Source of the DNA: Deltaproteobacteria bacterium
GTDB taxonomy: Bacteria > Desulfobacterota > Syntrophia > Syntrophales > UBA2210
DNA length: 11,366 bases
Direction of reading: 5' to 3'
Assembly (NCBI GenBank): GCA_016935935.1
Contig: JAFGPZ010000047.1
Coordinates: 1 to 11,366, forward strand
The notes beneath the pieces were generated by a model that saw only the letters and a list, made by a program, of their open reading frames with translations, was not told the DNA's origin and made no database searches. The position numbers and the translations under genes were made by a program. Below are positions 1-8,806 of the stretch, one piece after another. Position 1 is the first letter of the stretch. The number at the start of each line of letters is the position of its first letter.

Positions 1-1
1 C

Positions 2-124
2 ACTGCAGGAGGACCGGGATCGACGGTCCTTGATGTCACTTGCGACCCTCCCGTTGTCCTGCGGGATGGCGCTATCCCGTCGTCAGTTGTTCTCCAGGCA
101 ATCCCTCAGGAATTACACTCCTGA
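2..124 (+). CDS. Threonylcarbamoyl-AMP synthase (Sua5/YciO/YrdC family), C-terminal fragment
   Basis: This is the 3' end of a gene that begins before the window; 40 codons are visible, ending in TGA at 122-124. The peptide contains GGPGSTVLDVT followed by PPVVLRDGAI. This matches the closing part of the YrdC fold, where a G-x-PSTVVD-type strand is followed by an LRxGAI motif. Enzymes of this family make threonylcarbamoyl-AMP from threonine, bicarbonate and ATP, for the t6A37 modification of ANN-decoding tRNAs in the cytoplasm. The chain stops about 16 residues after LRDGAI, so it is the short TsaC/YrdC type without the extra Sua5 domain. The catalytic N-terminal part is out of view, so TsaC cannot be separated from the YciO paralogue. 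It converges on the flavoprotein gene. Confidence 0.75.
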   Translation, partial: TAGGPGSTVLDVTCDPPVVLRDGAIPSSVVLQAIPQELHS

Positions 125-125
125 G
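105..125. other. Stem-loop over the stop codon of the YrdC-family gene
   Basis: CTCAGGA (105-111) and TCCTGAG (119-125) form a perfect 7-bp stem with a 7-base loop, enclosing the end of the reading frame. No clean U-run follows on either strand; the plus-strand downstream sequence is only mildly T-rich. It may protect the 3' end or terminate weakly between two convergent genes, or it may be chance. It is the only hairpin in this convergent region that stands out. Confidence 0.25.
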
Positions 126-231
126 ACAATTCCTTTCAAGTCTGATAAGTAACATAATTGCCAGAACTTACAGATAGACATGAATGCATATCCCTCGACT
201 TTGCTTGAGATTTCAACTCCTTTATGTAACA

Positions 232-1407
232 TCATGTAGTAAGTCTTGCGGGAGGCTCAGTGGTGTGCAGATCCCAGCTGAAAAATAGCTTCGGTATCCT
301 GGGAATGATCCAGCCAAGGTAGCTCAGATACTGCCTCCTTAGATTGGGAATTTCAAGAAAATGATCGAGGGCATCGGTATTTCTTGTCAGAATATCGAAA
401 AATATTCCAGGGAAACGGTTCATGATTCTTGAGGACAAAAGGGCACATTGAAAAGTATGACCGAATTCCCGGTAACACCTTTTTTCGTATTCTTTCAAAC
501 GACTCTCATTGTTCTCCCGTAACAGGATATCGGAGATTACCTCTGCAGCTATTTGCCCGGATCTGATTGCAAAGGCTATTCCCTCTCCGGAAAAAGGGTC
601 CATAAACCCGGCGGCATCCCCGACAAACACTATTCGGGAACCAGTAACATCCCGCCTTATGCCTCCCATGGTCATAACATGTCCCTTTATTTTTTGTTTA
701 CTACTGAACCCGTTATCGAGCAGGAAATTTTTCATCACACTGCGGTGATCAACCATATATGCCGCGGGTCCCCATATTCCCACCGAATAATAGCCATCAT
801 GGGGAAATATCCAGCCGTAGCCCATGTGAATAATGCCCGGATGAATCTCAATGAGCGCTGGTAATCGGGCATCTATCTCTCTATTGTCAGCTTGGATGTT
901 GGCAACCAGAGAAATTCCGTATTCCCATTTTGTATCCCTCTTCCTGACACGCTCTTTTAGTCTCCCCTGTGCGCCTTCGGCTATGAGTAAAAATCGAGAC
1001 CGATAAGAACCATTGCTTGAAACAACCTCGACATGATCGGAATCTTCCCTGAGATCGATCACCTTTTCCCCGGTTTTAATGTCTACCCCTGCCTCTCGTG
1101 CTTTTTCAAACAATAGATTATCGAAATAACGCCTTGTTACAATGGTGGCTATCCGATATCCCTTACTGCCCTCAACGGAGCGACCGGAGAATCGGACCCT
1201 CATTCCAAATATTTCCTTTTCCCTCATGGAAGGGGGAATCTCAAAATCGAGATACGATAGCGCTCTCTCGGACAGGGCTCCGCCGCACAACTTGTTTCGT
1301 GGAAAATCTTCCTTGTCAAGCAACAGGGTATTCAACCCCGACTGCCCTGCTATTCTTCCTGCCGCAGAGCCTGCGGGACCGCCACCGATTATAATCAAAT
1401 CATACAT
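232..1407 (-). CDS. Geranylgeranyl reductase family FAD-dependent oxidoreductase
   Basis: A 391-residue flavoprotein of the p-hydroxybenzoate-hydroxylase fold, in the geranylgeranyl reductase/digeranylgeranylglycerophospholipid reductase family. Visible motifs are the N-terminal dinucleotide-binding GGGPAG (residues 8-13) with acidic D31 closing the Rossmann beta-alpha-beta, the family PRNKLCGG (36-43), GYGWIFP (about 196-202), and the FAD-contacting GDAAGFMDPFSGEGI (263-277). Members usually reduce isoprenoid double bonds, but many bacterial copies have no known substrate, so none is assigned. I chose the ATG at 1405-1407 because the family starts just before YDLIIIGGG. An adjacent ATG (1408-1410) and a GTG (1420-1422) are alternatives, and none has a strong ribosome-binding site. 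It follows the siroheme protein gene after about 30 bases on the same strand, so the two are probably cotranscribed. No signal peptide or membrane helix is evident. Confidence 0.88.
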   Translation of the reverse strand: MYDLIIIGGGPAGSAAGRIAGQSGLNTLLLDKEDFPRNKLCGGALSERALSYLDFEIPPSMREKEIFGMRVRFSGRSVEGSKGYRIATIVTRRYFDNLLFEKAREAGVDIKTGEKVIDLREDSDHVEVVSSNGSYRSRFLLIAEGAQGRLKERVRKRDTKWEYGISLVANIQADNREIDARLPALIEIHPGIIHMGYGWIFPHDGYYSVGIWGPAAYMVDHRSVMKNFLLDNGFSSKQKIKGHVMTMGGIRRDVTGSRIVFVGDAAGFMDPFSGEGIAFAIRSGQIAAEVISDILLRENNESRLKEYEKRCYREFGHTFQCALLSSRIMNRFPGIFFDILTRNTDALDHFLEIPNLRRQYLSYLGWIIPRIPKLFFSWDLHTTEPPARLTT

Positions 1408-1438
1408 CATACAAAACCGCACAGTGCATCATCACTTG

Positions 1439-2110
1439 TTACAAAACCTGTTCGGTTAGCACCATGGCCTTAAATTCTTCCAGACCCACCTCTTCTATCA
1501 TGGCACCCAGTCTCTGCCCCCGTTTTGCCTGTTTTTTATACTGCTTAATGATCCTGTCAATCAGCGCAAACACCTCATCAGTTGTCATATCACTGGCAAT
1601 CTCCTGTGATAATCTTGGTTTGGACCCTCCATTGCCACCAACAAGAACTTTCCATCCCTTAGGCATGCCGACCAGCCCGATCTCCTTGATGCAGGTTTCG
1701 GCACACTGATTGGGGCATCCGCTTACACCTATCTTAAATTTTGACGGCAGCTCGAGTCCGTGATATTTTTCATCAAGCTTCATTCCAACGCCGAGGCTAT
1801 CCTGCATTCCCCTTCGGCAAAAGGTAGTCCCGGGACAAGCCTTGATACTTCTTACGCATAACCCCGTAGCTGCTCCCTGATCCATGTCCAGATCGGCCCA
1901 GACCTTTTCCACATCACCTTCCTTCAACCCAACGATTGCTATACGTGCAGCGCTGGTAAGCTTCAACGCCGGTGCACTGTACTTTTCAGCAACGTCTGCA
2001 ATCTTCCTAAGTATTTCGGGACCGACGACTCCGCAAGGAATATGCGGCGCTACCGCATAGGTCTCCCGGTCTCTCTGCAGAATAACTCCATGTTCTCCAT
2101 CCTGAAGCAT
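1439..2110 (-). CDS. Small siroheme/[4Fe-4S] nitrite/sulfite reductase-type protein
   Basis: A 223-residue protein with one ferredoxin-like half-domain (about 7-70) followed by the siroheme-[4Fe-4S] domain. The coupled-cofactor signature is complete: C92-x5-C98 (ACPGTTFC) and C132-x3-C136 (GCPNQC). Extra cysteines are C85 and C140. Its size and order resemble the low-molecular-weight assimilatory-type sulfite reductases (about 23 kDa) of sulfate- and sulfur-reducing bacteria, not the full-length CysI/NirB or DsrAB enzymes. The likely chemistry is six-electron reduction of sulfite or nitrite, but the physiological role of these small proteins is unsettled. I start at ATG 2108-2110: AAAGGA lies 8 bases upstream, and the longer frame back to TTG 2173 would begin upstream of the likely transcription start. 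It lies just upstream of the flavoprotein gene, which could be a redox partner (inference). Confidence 0.87.
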   Translation of the reverse strand: MLQDGEHGVILQRDRETYAVAPHIPCGVVGPEILRKIADVAEKYSAPALKLTSAARIAIVGLKEGDVEKVWADLDMDQGAATGLCVRSIKACPGTTFCRRGMQDSLGVGMKLDEKYHGLELPSKFKIGVSGCPNQCAETCIKEIGLVGMPKGWKVLVGGNGGSKPRLSQEIASDMTTDEVFALIDRIIKQYKKQAKRGQRLGAMIEEVGLEEFKAMVLTEQVL

Positions 2111-2154
2111 GTTACGATTCCTTTCTCCTTTGTAAATTACCTTCCACATAACAA

Positions 2155-2183
2155 AAATTACACCTTTTGGCAATAACCTGCAA
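2155..2183 (-). promoter_or_regulatory. Candidate sigma70-type promoter for the siroheme protein gene
   Basis: Read on the minus strand, TTGCAG (2178-2183) and TAATTT (2155-2160) are separated by exactly 17 bases. The predicted start of transcription is near 2148, leaving a leader of about 40 bases before the ATG at 2110. The two hexamers each match consensus at four positions. No operator-like symmetry is visible around it. It is a prediction from sequence only. Confidence 0.35.
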
Positions 2184-2278
2184 GGCCTTCGTTCACCAAA
2201 AAGGTTTAAGTTAGTACCTCAGCGGTAAAGCACAGCTCTGATCAATTTCATAAACCCCTCCATTGTCCCCAAATGACA

Positions 2279-2307
2279 TTTACTCACACCCGAAAATCTG
2301 ATATGAA
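2279..2307 (+). promoter_or_regulatory. Candidate promoter for the DUF1846 gene
   Basis: TTTACT (2279-2284) is followed after 17 bases by TATGAA (2302-2307), preceded by TGA, which supplies the TG of an extended -10. Transcription would begin near 2314, about 85 bases before the DUF1846 ATG. Between this site and the minus-strand promoter at 2155-2183 there are about 95 bases with no recognisable gene. The rest of the 2111-2397 intergenic region shows no RNA gene or strong hairpin. Each hexamer is only a 4/6 match, so this is weak. Confidence 0.25.
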
Positions 2308-2397
2308 AAGCTCCTAAGGGGAAGCAAATATGCTGGCAATGGCATCTTATTCCCAATAGTCTCTATATCACTCGACAAACTAAAAGAAGAGGGGAAA

Positions 2398-3915
2398 ATG
2401 ACAGCATCCATTGGCTTTGATAATGAAAAGTATCTCAAAGAACAGACTTCATCCATACTGAAACGTGTAAAAAGATTCAACAATAAGCTATATCTCGAAT
2501 TCGGAGGAAAACTGCTCTATGATTACCACGCGGCGCGTGTCCTCCCAGGATACGACCCTAATGTAAAAATGAGACTCTTGAAGAAGCTGAAGGATAAAGC
2601 CGATATACTGCTTTGTATCTTCGCCGGCGATATTGAGAGAAAAAAGGTCAGGGCAGATTTTGGTATAACCTATGATTCTGACGCCCTCAAACTGATTGAC
2701 GAACTGAGAGAATGGGAAATCGATGTGCTGGGTGTTGTTATAACACGTTTTGATAATCAACCTGCCGCCACCTTGTTTAGAAACAAGCTCGAGAGGAGAG
2801 GAGTGGCGGTTTACGCCCACCGTTATACAACGGGATATCCAACAGATGTAGATATCATAGTAAGCGATCAAGGATACGGTGCAAATGTCTCTATCGAAAC
2901 AAAAAAACCTCTTGTTATTGTAACAGGGCCTGGTCCCGGAAGCGGTAAATTAGCCACCTGCCTGTCCCAGATGTTCCACGATTACAAAAAGGGAATAAAA
3001 TCGGGATACGCAAAATTTGAAACCTTCCCCGTATGGAACCTTCCCCTAAAACATCCCGTCAATGTGGCATATGAAGCGGCTACGGCGGATATCAGAGATT
3101 TCAACCTCATCGATCCCTTCCATCTGGAAGCCTATAATAGAAAGGCTGTTAACTACAATCGCGATGTCGAGGTATTCCCAGTTCTGAGGAGAATACTGGA
3201 AAAGATAACCGGGGGAGAGTCTTGTTACCGTTCTCCAACCGACATGGGTGTAAATAAGGTCGGATTTGCCATAACCGATGATACCGTTACCTCAGAAGCC
3301 GCCAAACAGGAGATCATAAGGCGCTATTTTCGATACCGTTGCGAATATGTTATGGGATTGGCAGACTGGGAATCTGTTCAGCGTGTAGAATTGTTTATCA
3401 GAAATTTTGATATAAAACCGGAATACAGGAATGTAGTAGAACCGGCAAGAAAAGCCGCCTTAGAAGCGAAGGCAACCAATAAAGGAAACGAAGGGATATA
3501 TTGTGGAGCAGCCATCGCACTGAAGGATGGAACGATTGTAACGGGCAACAATTCTCCACTTATGCATGCCGCGTCGAGCGTCATCCTTCACGCAATAAAG
3601 CGTCTTGCAGAAATACCTGAAAAGATAAAGCTACTTCAGCCAAACATCACAGATTCCATAAAGACCCTTAAAACAGAAATCCTGAATGAGAGAACAGTAA
3701 GTCTCGATCTGAATGAGGCACTGACCGCCCTGAGTATCAGCGCAACGACAAATCCGGCAGCGGCCCTTGCCATGGAAACGCTAAGCGAGCTCCGTAACTG
3801 TGAGGCTCACATGACACACATGCCTACCCCGGGGGATGAAGCCGGGTTGAGACGTCTGGGTGTTAACCTGACAAGCGATCCAAATTTCCCCACATTGAAC
3901 CTATTCATGGCATAA
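2398..3915 (+). CDS. DUF1846 (UPF0371) family protein of unknown function
   Basis: A complete 505-residue member of the DUF1846/UPF0371 family, whose usual length is close to 500. The family pattern is easy to see: the N-terminal GFDNEKYLKEQ, EFGGKLLYDYHAARVLPGYDP (about 34-54), the central PTDVDIIVSDQGYGAN (148-163), and a glycine-rich TGPGPGSGK loop (176-184) followed by a segment ending in HPVNVAYEAATAD. The loop resembles a phosphate-binding loop but is not a strict Walker A; nucleotide binding is inference only. Structures exist for the family but no reaction is established. No signal peptide or membrane segment is evident, so it is probably cytoplasmic. The ATG is preceded by a purine-rich GAGGGG at good spacing. 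The transporter gene follows after 81 bases without an obvious terminator, so cotranscription is possible. Confidence 0.9.
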   Translation: MTASIGFDNEKYLKEQTSSILKRVKRFNNKLYLEFGGKLLYDYHAARVLPGYDPNVKMRLLKKLKDKADILLCIFAGDIERKKVRADFGITYDSDALKLIDELREWEIDVLGVVITRFDNQPAATLFRNKLERRGVAVYAHRYTTGYPTDVDIIVSDQGYGANVSIETKKPLVIVTGPGPGSGKLATCLSQMFHDYKKGIKSGYAKFETFPVWNLPLKHPVNVAYEAATADIRDFNLIDPFHLEAYNRKAVNYNRDVEVFPVLRRILEKITGGESCYRSPTDMGVNKVGFAITDDTVTSEAAKQEIIRRYFRYRCEYVMGLADWESVQRVELFIRNFDIKPEYRNVVEPARKAALEAKATNKGNEGIYCGAAIALKDGTIVTGNNSPLMHAASSVILHAIKRLAEIPEKIKLLQPNITDSIKTLKTEILNERTVSLDLNEALTALSISATTNPAAALAMETLSELRNCEAHMTHMPTPGDEAGLRRLGVNLTSDPNFPTLNLFMA

Positions 3916-3996
3916 TAAGATTTGCCGACGAAATAACAATAAACAATTGAGTATCGAAAGAAATCCAGTAATGAATAGAATAAACCGGAACTCATA

Positions 3997-5223
3997 ATGC
4001 ATAAGATCTATTACGGATGGTGGATTGTTTTAGCCTGTTTTATTATTGTCCTCTACGTCAGCAGTACCGTATTCTTTGGTCTGACCGCTTTTTTTGAACC
4101 CCTGGTTAAGGAGTTTGGATGGAGTTATACCCAGGTTTCCTTTGCCGCCAGTTTGAGAGGAATGGAAATGGGCCTATTCGCTCCTCTGGTAGGATTTCTT
4201 GTGGACCGTTTTGGCTCAAGAAAGCTTATTCTGGGTGGAATGATCATTACGGGCTCGGGTCTCATTTGCTTTGCCTTTACCCATTCACTTATTACGTATT
4301 ATACATCATTCATATTGCTCGCCCTTGGGGCCGGCGGATGCACGAGCGTGGTAACCACAACGGCCGTTATTAACTGGTTTGACAAAAACGCAGGCAAGGC
4401 GTTGGGCATCATGTCGTCGGGTTTCGGCGCCAGCGGCTTGCTGGTGCCTGGCATTGTATGGCTCATAGATATCTATGACTGGAGAGTTGCATTGCTTATT
4501 CTTGGCATTGGAATGTGGGTAATTGGCGTTCCCCTTTCATTTATCATACGTAACAGACCGGAAGATTCAATCAAGAGGGACAGTCGGGAAGGCAACGACA
4601 GTGATTGCAATTACCTTAATCCTCCCGAAGAGTCTATTGGAGAGCCAAGCTTCAGGGAAGCCTTAACAGACAAGCTGTTCATGTATCTTAACATTGTCGA
4701 GGCTATACGCATGATGACTCTGTCGGCCGTGGTACTTCACATTATGCCCTATCTCAGCAGTCTTGGCATGAATAGATACCTCACTGGCATGATAGCTGCG
4801 GCACTGCCATTATGCAGCATCGTTGGAAGGATTTCCTTTGGCTGGCTCGGAGATATCCATGACAAGCGATACATTATGGCCCTTTCCTATGGCCTGATGT
4901 CGATAGGAATGCTTGCCTTGTGTTACGCAGACAGAGTATGGGGAGGGGTGTATCTATTTCTCTTTTTCTTTGCCCCCGGGTTCGGAGGATCTCTGGTTTT
5001 ACGTGCGTCTATTATCAGAGAATATTACGGCAGAAAATCCTTTGGGAAGATGGTCGGCATCCTGATGGGGTTTTCTTCAATCGGTGGCATCATAGGACCA
5101 ACACTCGCTGGATGGACATTTGACAAAACGGGAAGTTACTATCTGATCTGGATTGCCTTTTGTCTTCTGACACTCGTTTCGGGGTTTGTCATGCTGCGCG
5201 CAAAGCCTTCCTCAAAAAATTGA
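3997..5223 (+). CDS. Major facilitator superfamily transporter, OFA (oxalate/formate antiporter-like) type
   Basis: A 408-residue inner-membrane protein with about 12 hydrophobic helices in two halves, separated by a polar loop at about 187-225. The YYGWWIV start (5-11), the loop 2-3 motif GFLVDRFGSR (66-75), NWFDKNAGKALGI (126-138) and the matching second-half GRISFGWLGDIHDKR (277-291) are typical of the oxalate/formate antiporter-like branch of the MFS. Such proteins usually exchange or import small carboxylates, but the substrate cannot be read from the sequence, and no oxalate- or formate-metabolism gene is adjacent. The ATG has only a weak GGAA six bases upstream. It ends 69 bases before lspA in tail-to-tail orientation; no strong intrinsic terminator lies between them, only a 5-bp stem at 5236-5258. 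Confidence 0.88.
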   Translation: MHKIYYGWWIVLACFIIVLYVSSTVFFGLTAFFEPLVKEFGWSYTQVSFAASLRGMEMGLFAPLVGFLVDRFGSRKLILGGMIITGSGLICFAFTHSLITYYTSFILLALGAGGCTSVVTTTAVINWFDKNAGKALGIMSSGFGASGLLVPGIVWLIDIYDWRVALLILGIGMWVIGVPLSFIIRNRPEDSIKRDSREGNDSDCNYLNPPEESIGEPSFREALTDKLFMYLNIVEAIRMMTLSAVVLHIMPYLSSLGMNRYLTGMIAAALPLCSIVGRISFGWLGDIHDKRYIMALSYGLMSIGMLALCYADRVWGGVYLFLFFFAPGFGGSLVLRASIIREYYGRKSFGKMVGILMGFSSIGGIIGPTLAGWTFDKTGSYYLIWIAFCLLTLVSGFVMLRAKPSSKN

Positions 5224-5292
5224 AGTCGGAATTGCGACGGATATGCCCTACGACCGTCTTATCAAGAGTATCCTTCCCTTTGCTTCGCCGAC

Positions 5293-5772
5293 TCAATCTC
5301 TCTTTTTTTTAAACATTTCCATGATAAGCAGAACGGCGCCGATGGAGATGGCCGAATCGGCGACATTGAAGGCAGGCCAGTGGTAAGAGCCGAGATAGAA
5401 ATCAATAAAATCTATGACCTCCCGGAAACGTATGCGGTCTATAAGATTGCCCACGGCACCACTCAGGATTAGCGATAGAGAACAGGTAAGCAGCAGGCCT
5501 TCTTTTCCACTCTTGAAGATAAAATAGAGGATCAAAACAATGGCTGTAGCGCTAACGGCAAGGAAAAATATTGACCGTAAGCCAGGTGAGGCGTTGGCAA
5601 GAAAGCCAAAGGCAGCTCCCGGATTCCTCACATAAGTAATATTCAGCAGCCCGCTTATTACAGAGAAAGAATCGCGGGGGGACATAACTGAGTCTACATA
5701 CAACTTGGTCCACTGGTCCAAAGATAGAAAAGAAACCAGTATGATCGAGGAAGCAGTATATCTTTTATTCAC
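5293..5772 (-). CDS. lspA: Lipoprotein signal peptidase (signal peptidase II)
   Basis: A four-helix inner-membrane aspartyl protease that removes the signal peptide of diacylglyceryl-modified prolipoproteins. With the start used here (159 residues), the conserved positions are D19 in DQWTK, N50 in VRNPGAAFG, N109 and R113 in GNLIDR, the catalytic D121 in the VIDFIDFY segment, N136 and the second catalytic D139 in FNVADSA. All active-site residues are present. I prefer GTG 5770-5772 because GGAGA lies 8 bases upstream. ATG 5785-5787 would add five residues (164 in all) but has no ribosome-binding site in front. It follows ileS by about 80 bases on the same strand, the common proteobacterial ileS-lspA order, and probably shares its transcript. 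The frame ends in TGA after a lysine-rich cytoplasmic tail. Confidence 0.93.
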   Translation of the reverse strand: MNKRYTASSIILVSFLSLDQWTKLYVDSVMSPRDSFSVISGLLNITYVRNPGAAFGFLANASPGLRSIFFLAVSATAIVLILYFIFKSGKEGLLLTCSLSLILSGAVGNLIDRIRFREVIDFIDFYLGSYHWPAFNVADSAISIGAVLLIMEMFKKKRD

Positions 5773-5853
5773 GTAAGGGCTCTCCATCGAGGAATCTTAA
5801 GCACTGATTTATCGGTATGTTCAATAACCTTCGGCCTCTCTGCGACTTGCCGA

Positions 5854-8643
5854 CTAGAGATTTCCCACACATCTGGCACAGACGGTTGGATGATCGGAAT
5901 CGTCGCCCACGTTGGTGCTGTAATTCCAGCATCGTTCACACTTCTTTCCTTCGGCCCTCGATACCGCTATTTTCAATCCCTCAAAGTCAGTGCTCTCATA
6001 GGCATCTGCTATCGCGCCCTTGCCAACAAGATTTACCTGCGAAACGATATAGAGGGACCTAAGATCACCGAGACAACTCTCCAAAAGCCCGTGAAGCCTT
6101 CCAGGAGCACAGATATTGACACAACTGTCGAGGGAATGTCCCACTACCTTATTCTGTCGAGCCATTTCTATGGCCTTTGATACCTCTCCCCGTATTCCGA
6201 TCAGGGTCTGCCATTTTTCGCCAAGTTCCTTGTTAACATAGACCGCTTCTACGTCGGGCAAGTTCGTCATGTGAATGCTTGTCTCTTTCCCTTTGAAGTC
6301 TGGCATGTTCTGCCATATCTCTTCAGATGTAAAAGTCAGCACCGGGGCAAGGAGTCTGGTCATATTATCGAGAATGATGCTCATGGCGCTCTGGGCCGAT
6401 TTTCTCTCCCGTGATTTCGCTTTTGAAGTATAGAGCCTGTCCTTAAGGATATCAAGGTAGAGAGAACTTAACTCTACGGTACAAAAATTATAGAGGGTAT
6501 AGTAAACGACATGAAACTGGTACTTCTCATAGGCCTCTCGTACCCTTCCGATAAGCTCCTGAAGCCTGTGAAGTATCCACCGGTCTATTTCTTCCATGTT
6601 GTCAGGGGTCAACATATCCCTGTCGGGGTCAAAGTCATAGAGATTCCCCAGTATGTACCTTGCCGTGTTACGAATTCTTCTGTAGGCTTCGACAAGTCTC
6701 TTCAGTATCTCTTCCGAAATCCTGATGTCGACGGTATAGTCCTCGGCAGCCACCCACAGCCTCAATATCTCCGCTCCATACCGATCGACCATCTGCTGGG
6801 GATCTATGAAGTTTCCCAGTGACTTGGACATCTTTTTCCCGTCACCATCCACCACGAAACCGTGAGTCAATACACTTTTATAGGGCGCCCTTTTTCTCGT
6901 CCCCACTGATTCGAGAAGTGAAGAATGAAACCACCCGCGGTGCTGATCACTCCCCTCCAGATATAGATCGGATGGAGAACGTAGATTCTCCCGTCTTTCA
7001 AGAACCGCCGCATGACTGACGCCTGAATCGAACCACACATCAAGTATGTTGGTTTCTCGTCGAAAGTCGCTACCACCGCATGCGGGGCAGGTTGTTCCCG
7101 CCGGGACAAGATCCCCTGCCTTTTTTTCAAACCACACATCTGCACCATGCTCCTTCACCAAACCAACCACATGGTCCAAGATCTCTCTCGTGAGGACTGT
7201 CTCATTACATTGCTCACAGTAAAACACGGTGATCGGAACTCCCCATGATCGTTGTCGGGAGATGCACCAGTCGGGCCTGTTCTCTATCATACCGTATATA
7301 CGGTCACGCCCCCACGAGGGAATCCAGGTCACACTGTCTATTGCCTCCAGTGCCGTTTTCCTAAGGTCATTCGCTTCCATGGATATGAACCACTGTTTCG
7401 TCGACCTGAATATAATGGGCTTTTTACAGCGCCAGCAATGAGGGTACTGATGCTCCATATCCATGGATCCAAGTAAAGAACCCACTTCCTTTATTTTTTC
7501 AATAACCGCCTCATTGGCATCAAAAACAAACTGTCCTTCAAAGAATTCAACGTCGGAGGTAAAGTTTCCATCATCATCGACGGGTGCGTAGACATCAAGA
7601 CCATACTCCAGTCCTATCTCATAGTCATCCTGACCATGTCCCGGGGCGATGTGAACACAACCCGTCCCCGCTTCGAGTGTCACAAAGGGTGCGAGTATGA
7701 TAACACTCTCCCTGTCGATAAAGGGGTGCCTGCATTTCTGGCCTTCAAGGCGAGCTCCCTTGCACTCACCGAGCACCTCGTATTCTTTTTCCCTGTAACC
7801 GAAGGCATCGATGCAGTAATCCGTGAGTTCTTCTGCAAAGACAAGGACCTCTCCGTTTATCCTGACGGCCACATAGTTAAAGTCCTCATGCACCGCTATG
7901 GCGAGGTTCGCGGGAATTGTCCATGGCGTGGTCGTCCAGATGACGACACTGACCTTATCCCCGAAAAGCTCAGGAAATACGGAGGTAATATCCGATACAA
8001 CCGGGAATTTCACATATATGGAGGGGGTATGGTGATCGGCATATTCCACCTCTGCTTCTGCAAGCGCTGTCTTACACGACGCGCACCAGTAAACGGGCTT
8101 CCTCCCCTTATAAACGCTCCCCGATAAAAAGAGGTTCCCGAACTCTTCAATAGTTGTTGCCTCATAGTCATAATCCATAGTTACATAGGGGTGTTCCCAT
8201 TCACCGAAGACACCAAATCTCTTGAATTGTTCCCGCTGAATATTTACATATTTCTCGGCGTAGGCACGACAGAGGCGTCTTTTTTCGGCCTGCGAGAGTG
8301 TGTGCCGCTTCTCTCCCAATTCCTGATCCACCTGGTGTTCTATGGGCAGTCCATGACAATCCCACCCCGGAACATATACACTGTCAAGACCCACCATATT
8401 CTTAGATTTGATTACGATATCCTTGATAATCTTGTTCAATGCGGTTCCAAGATGAATATTGCCGTTTGCGTAGGGGGGGCCATCATGCAGTATATATTTC
8501 TCTCTCCCTTCGGCCATATCACGTATCTTTTTGTAAATATTTATCTCTTCCCACCATTTGAGCATTTCCGGTTCCTTTTGGGCGAGATTGGCCTTCATGG
8601 GGAAGCTCGTCTTTGGCAGATTCAAGGTGTCTTTGTAGTCCAT
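5854..8643 (-). CDS. ileS: Isoleucyl-tRNA synthetase
   Basis: A full-length class I aminoacyl-tRNA synthetase of 929 residues that charges tRNA-Ile. Seen in order: the HIGH-box variant HLGT (64-67) within [16 protein letters not shown], the CP1 editing domain with [10 protein letters not shown] (about 237-246) and [19 protein letters not shown] (about 326-344), [12 protein letters not shown] (566-577), KMSKS (604-608), the anticodon-binding region, and a C-terminal zinc knuckle C902-x2-C905 ... C922-x2-C925. The C-terminal zinc domain is the bacterial type-1 arrangement. I start at ATG 8641-8643, with AGGAG six bases upstream and the usual [18 protein letters not shown] beginning. An upstream in-frame ATG at 8694 would add 17 residues unlike the family. 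The stop is TAG, after which the frame stays open for ten codons to a TGA at 5821-5823. It is probably cotranscribed with lspA. Confidence 0.97.
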   Translation of the reverse strand: MDYKDTLNLPKTSFPMKANLAQKEPEMLKWWEEINIYKKIRDMAEGREKYILHDGPPYANGNIHLGTALNKIIKDIVIKSKNMVGLDSVYVPGWDCHGLPIEHQVDQELGEKRHTLSQAEKRRLCRAYAEKYVNIQREQFKRFGVFGEWEHPYVTMDYDYEATTIEEFGNLFLSGSVYKGRKPVYWCASCKTALAEAEVEYADHHTPSIYVKFPVVSDITSVFPELFGDKVSVVIWTTTPWTIPANLAIAVHEDFNYVAVRINGEVLVFAEELTDYCIDAFGYREKEYEVLGECKGARLEGQKCRHPFIDRESVIILAPFVTLEAGTGCVHIAPGHGQDDYEIGLEYGLDVYAPVDDDGNFTSDVEFFEGQFVFDANEAVIEKIKEVGSLLGSMDMEHQYPHCWRCKKPIIFRSTKQWFISMEANDLRKTALEAIDSVTWIPSWGRDRIYGMIENRPDWCISRQRSWGVPITVFYCEQCNETVLTREILDHVVGLVKEHGADVWFEKKAGDLVPAGTTCPACGGSDFRRETNILDVWFDSGVSHAAVLERRENLRSPSDLYLEGSDQHRGWFHSSLLESVGTRKRAPYKSVLTHGFVVDGDGKKMSKSLGNFIDPQQMVDRYGAEILRLWVAAEDYTVDIRISEEILKRLVEAYRRIRNTARYILGNLYDFDPDRDMLTPDNMEEIDRWILHRLQELIGRVREAYEKYQFHVVYYTLYNFCTVELSSLYLDILKDRLYTSKAKSRERKSAQSAMSIILDNMTRLLAPVLTFTSEEIWQNMPDFKGKETSIHMTNLPDVEAVYVNKELGEKWQTLIGIRGEVSKAIEMARQNKVVGHSLDSCVNICAPGRLHGLLESCLGDLRSLYIVSQVNLVGKGAIADAYESTDFEGLKIAVSRAEGKKCERCWNYSTNVGDDSDHPTVCARCVGNL

Positions 8644-8806
8644 CGGTGTCTCCTGAATTTTGATAGTAGAGCTTTGATCAGCACTTCGCTTCAATCAATA
8701 CATGGCTTTCTGAGTATTGTGAGTGTATCACCATTAACATAATTTATCTTAAATAGGCAATGCCTTTAATCAACTCACCCTTTTTGCTGGAGCCGACATA
8801 ACTCAT
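8644..8806 (-). other. ileS upstream region, no convincing promoter recognised
   Basis: This AT-rich stretch separates the groEL terminator from ileS and must hold the ileS-lspA promoter if the terminator is efficient. I see an 11-base palindrome, AGGCAATGCCT (8755-8765), and a short inverted repeat, CAATAC (8696-8701) with GTATTG (8714-8719). I see no clear -35/-10 pair. There is no T-box signature (specifier stem plus terminator/antiterminator) of the kind that controls synthetase genes in Firmicutes. Confidence 0.3.

Noticed and set aside
10..79. Stem-loops AGGACCG/CGGTCCT (10-30) and CGGGAT/ATCCCG (62-79) as parts of a structured RNA
   Set aside because: Both lie inside the reading frame of the YrdC-family C-terminus, which explains the sequence. 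The spacing does not fit a tRNA or an integron attC site.
2111..2173. Longer start of the siroheme protein (TTG 2173, or ATG at 2147-2149)
   Set aside because: The extra residues lack family similarity, overlap the predicted promoter, and the ATG at 2110 has a good ribosome-binding site.
7636..8742. Plus-strand open frames of 163 and 183 codons (7636-8127, 8191-8742)
   Set aside because: They lie opposite ileS almost entirely and have no family resemblance or ribosome-binding logic; they are shadows of the synthetase gene.
8644..8806. T-box or other riboswitch upstream of ileS
   Set aside because: There is no T-box sequence, no specifier stem and no terminator directly before ileS. The only strong terminator belongs to groEL and precedes the region.
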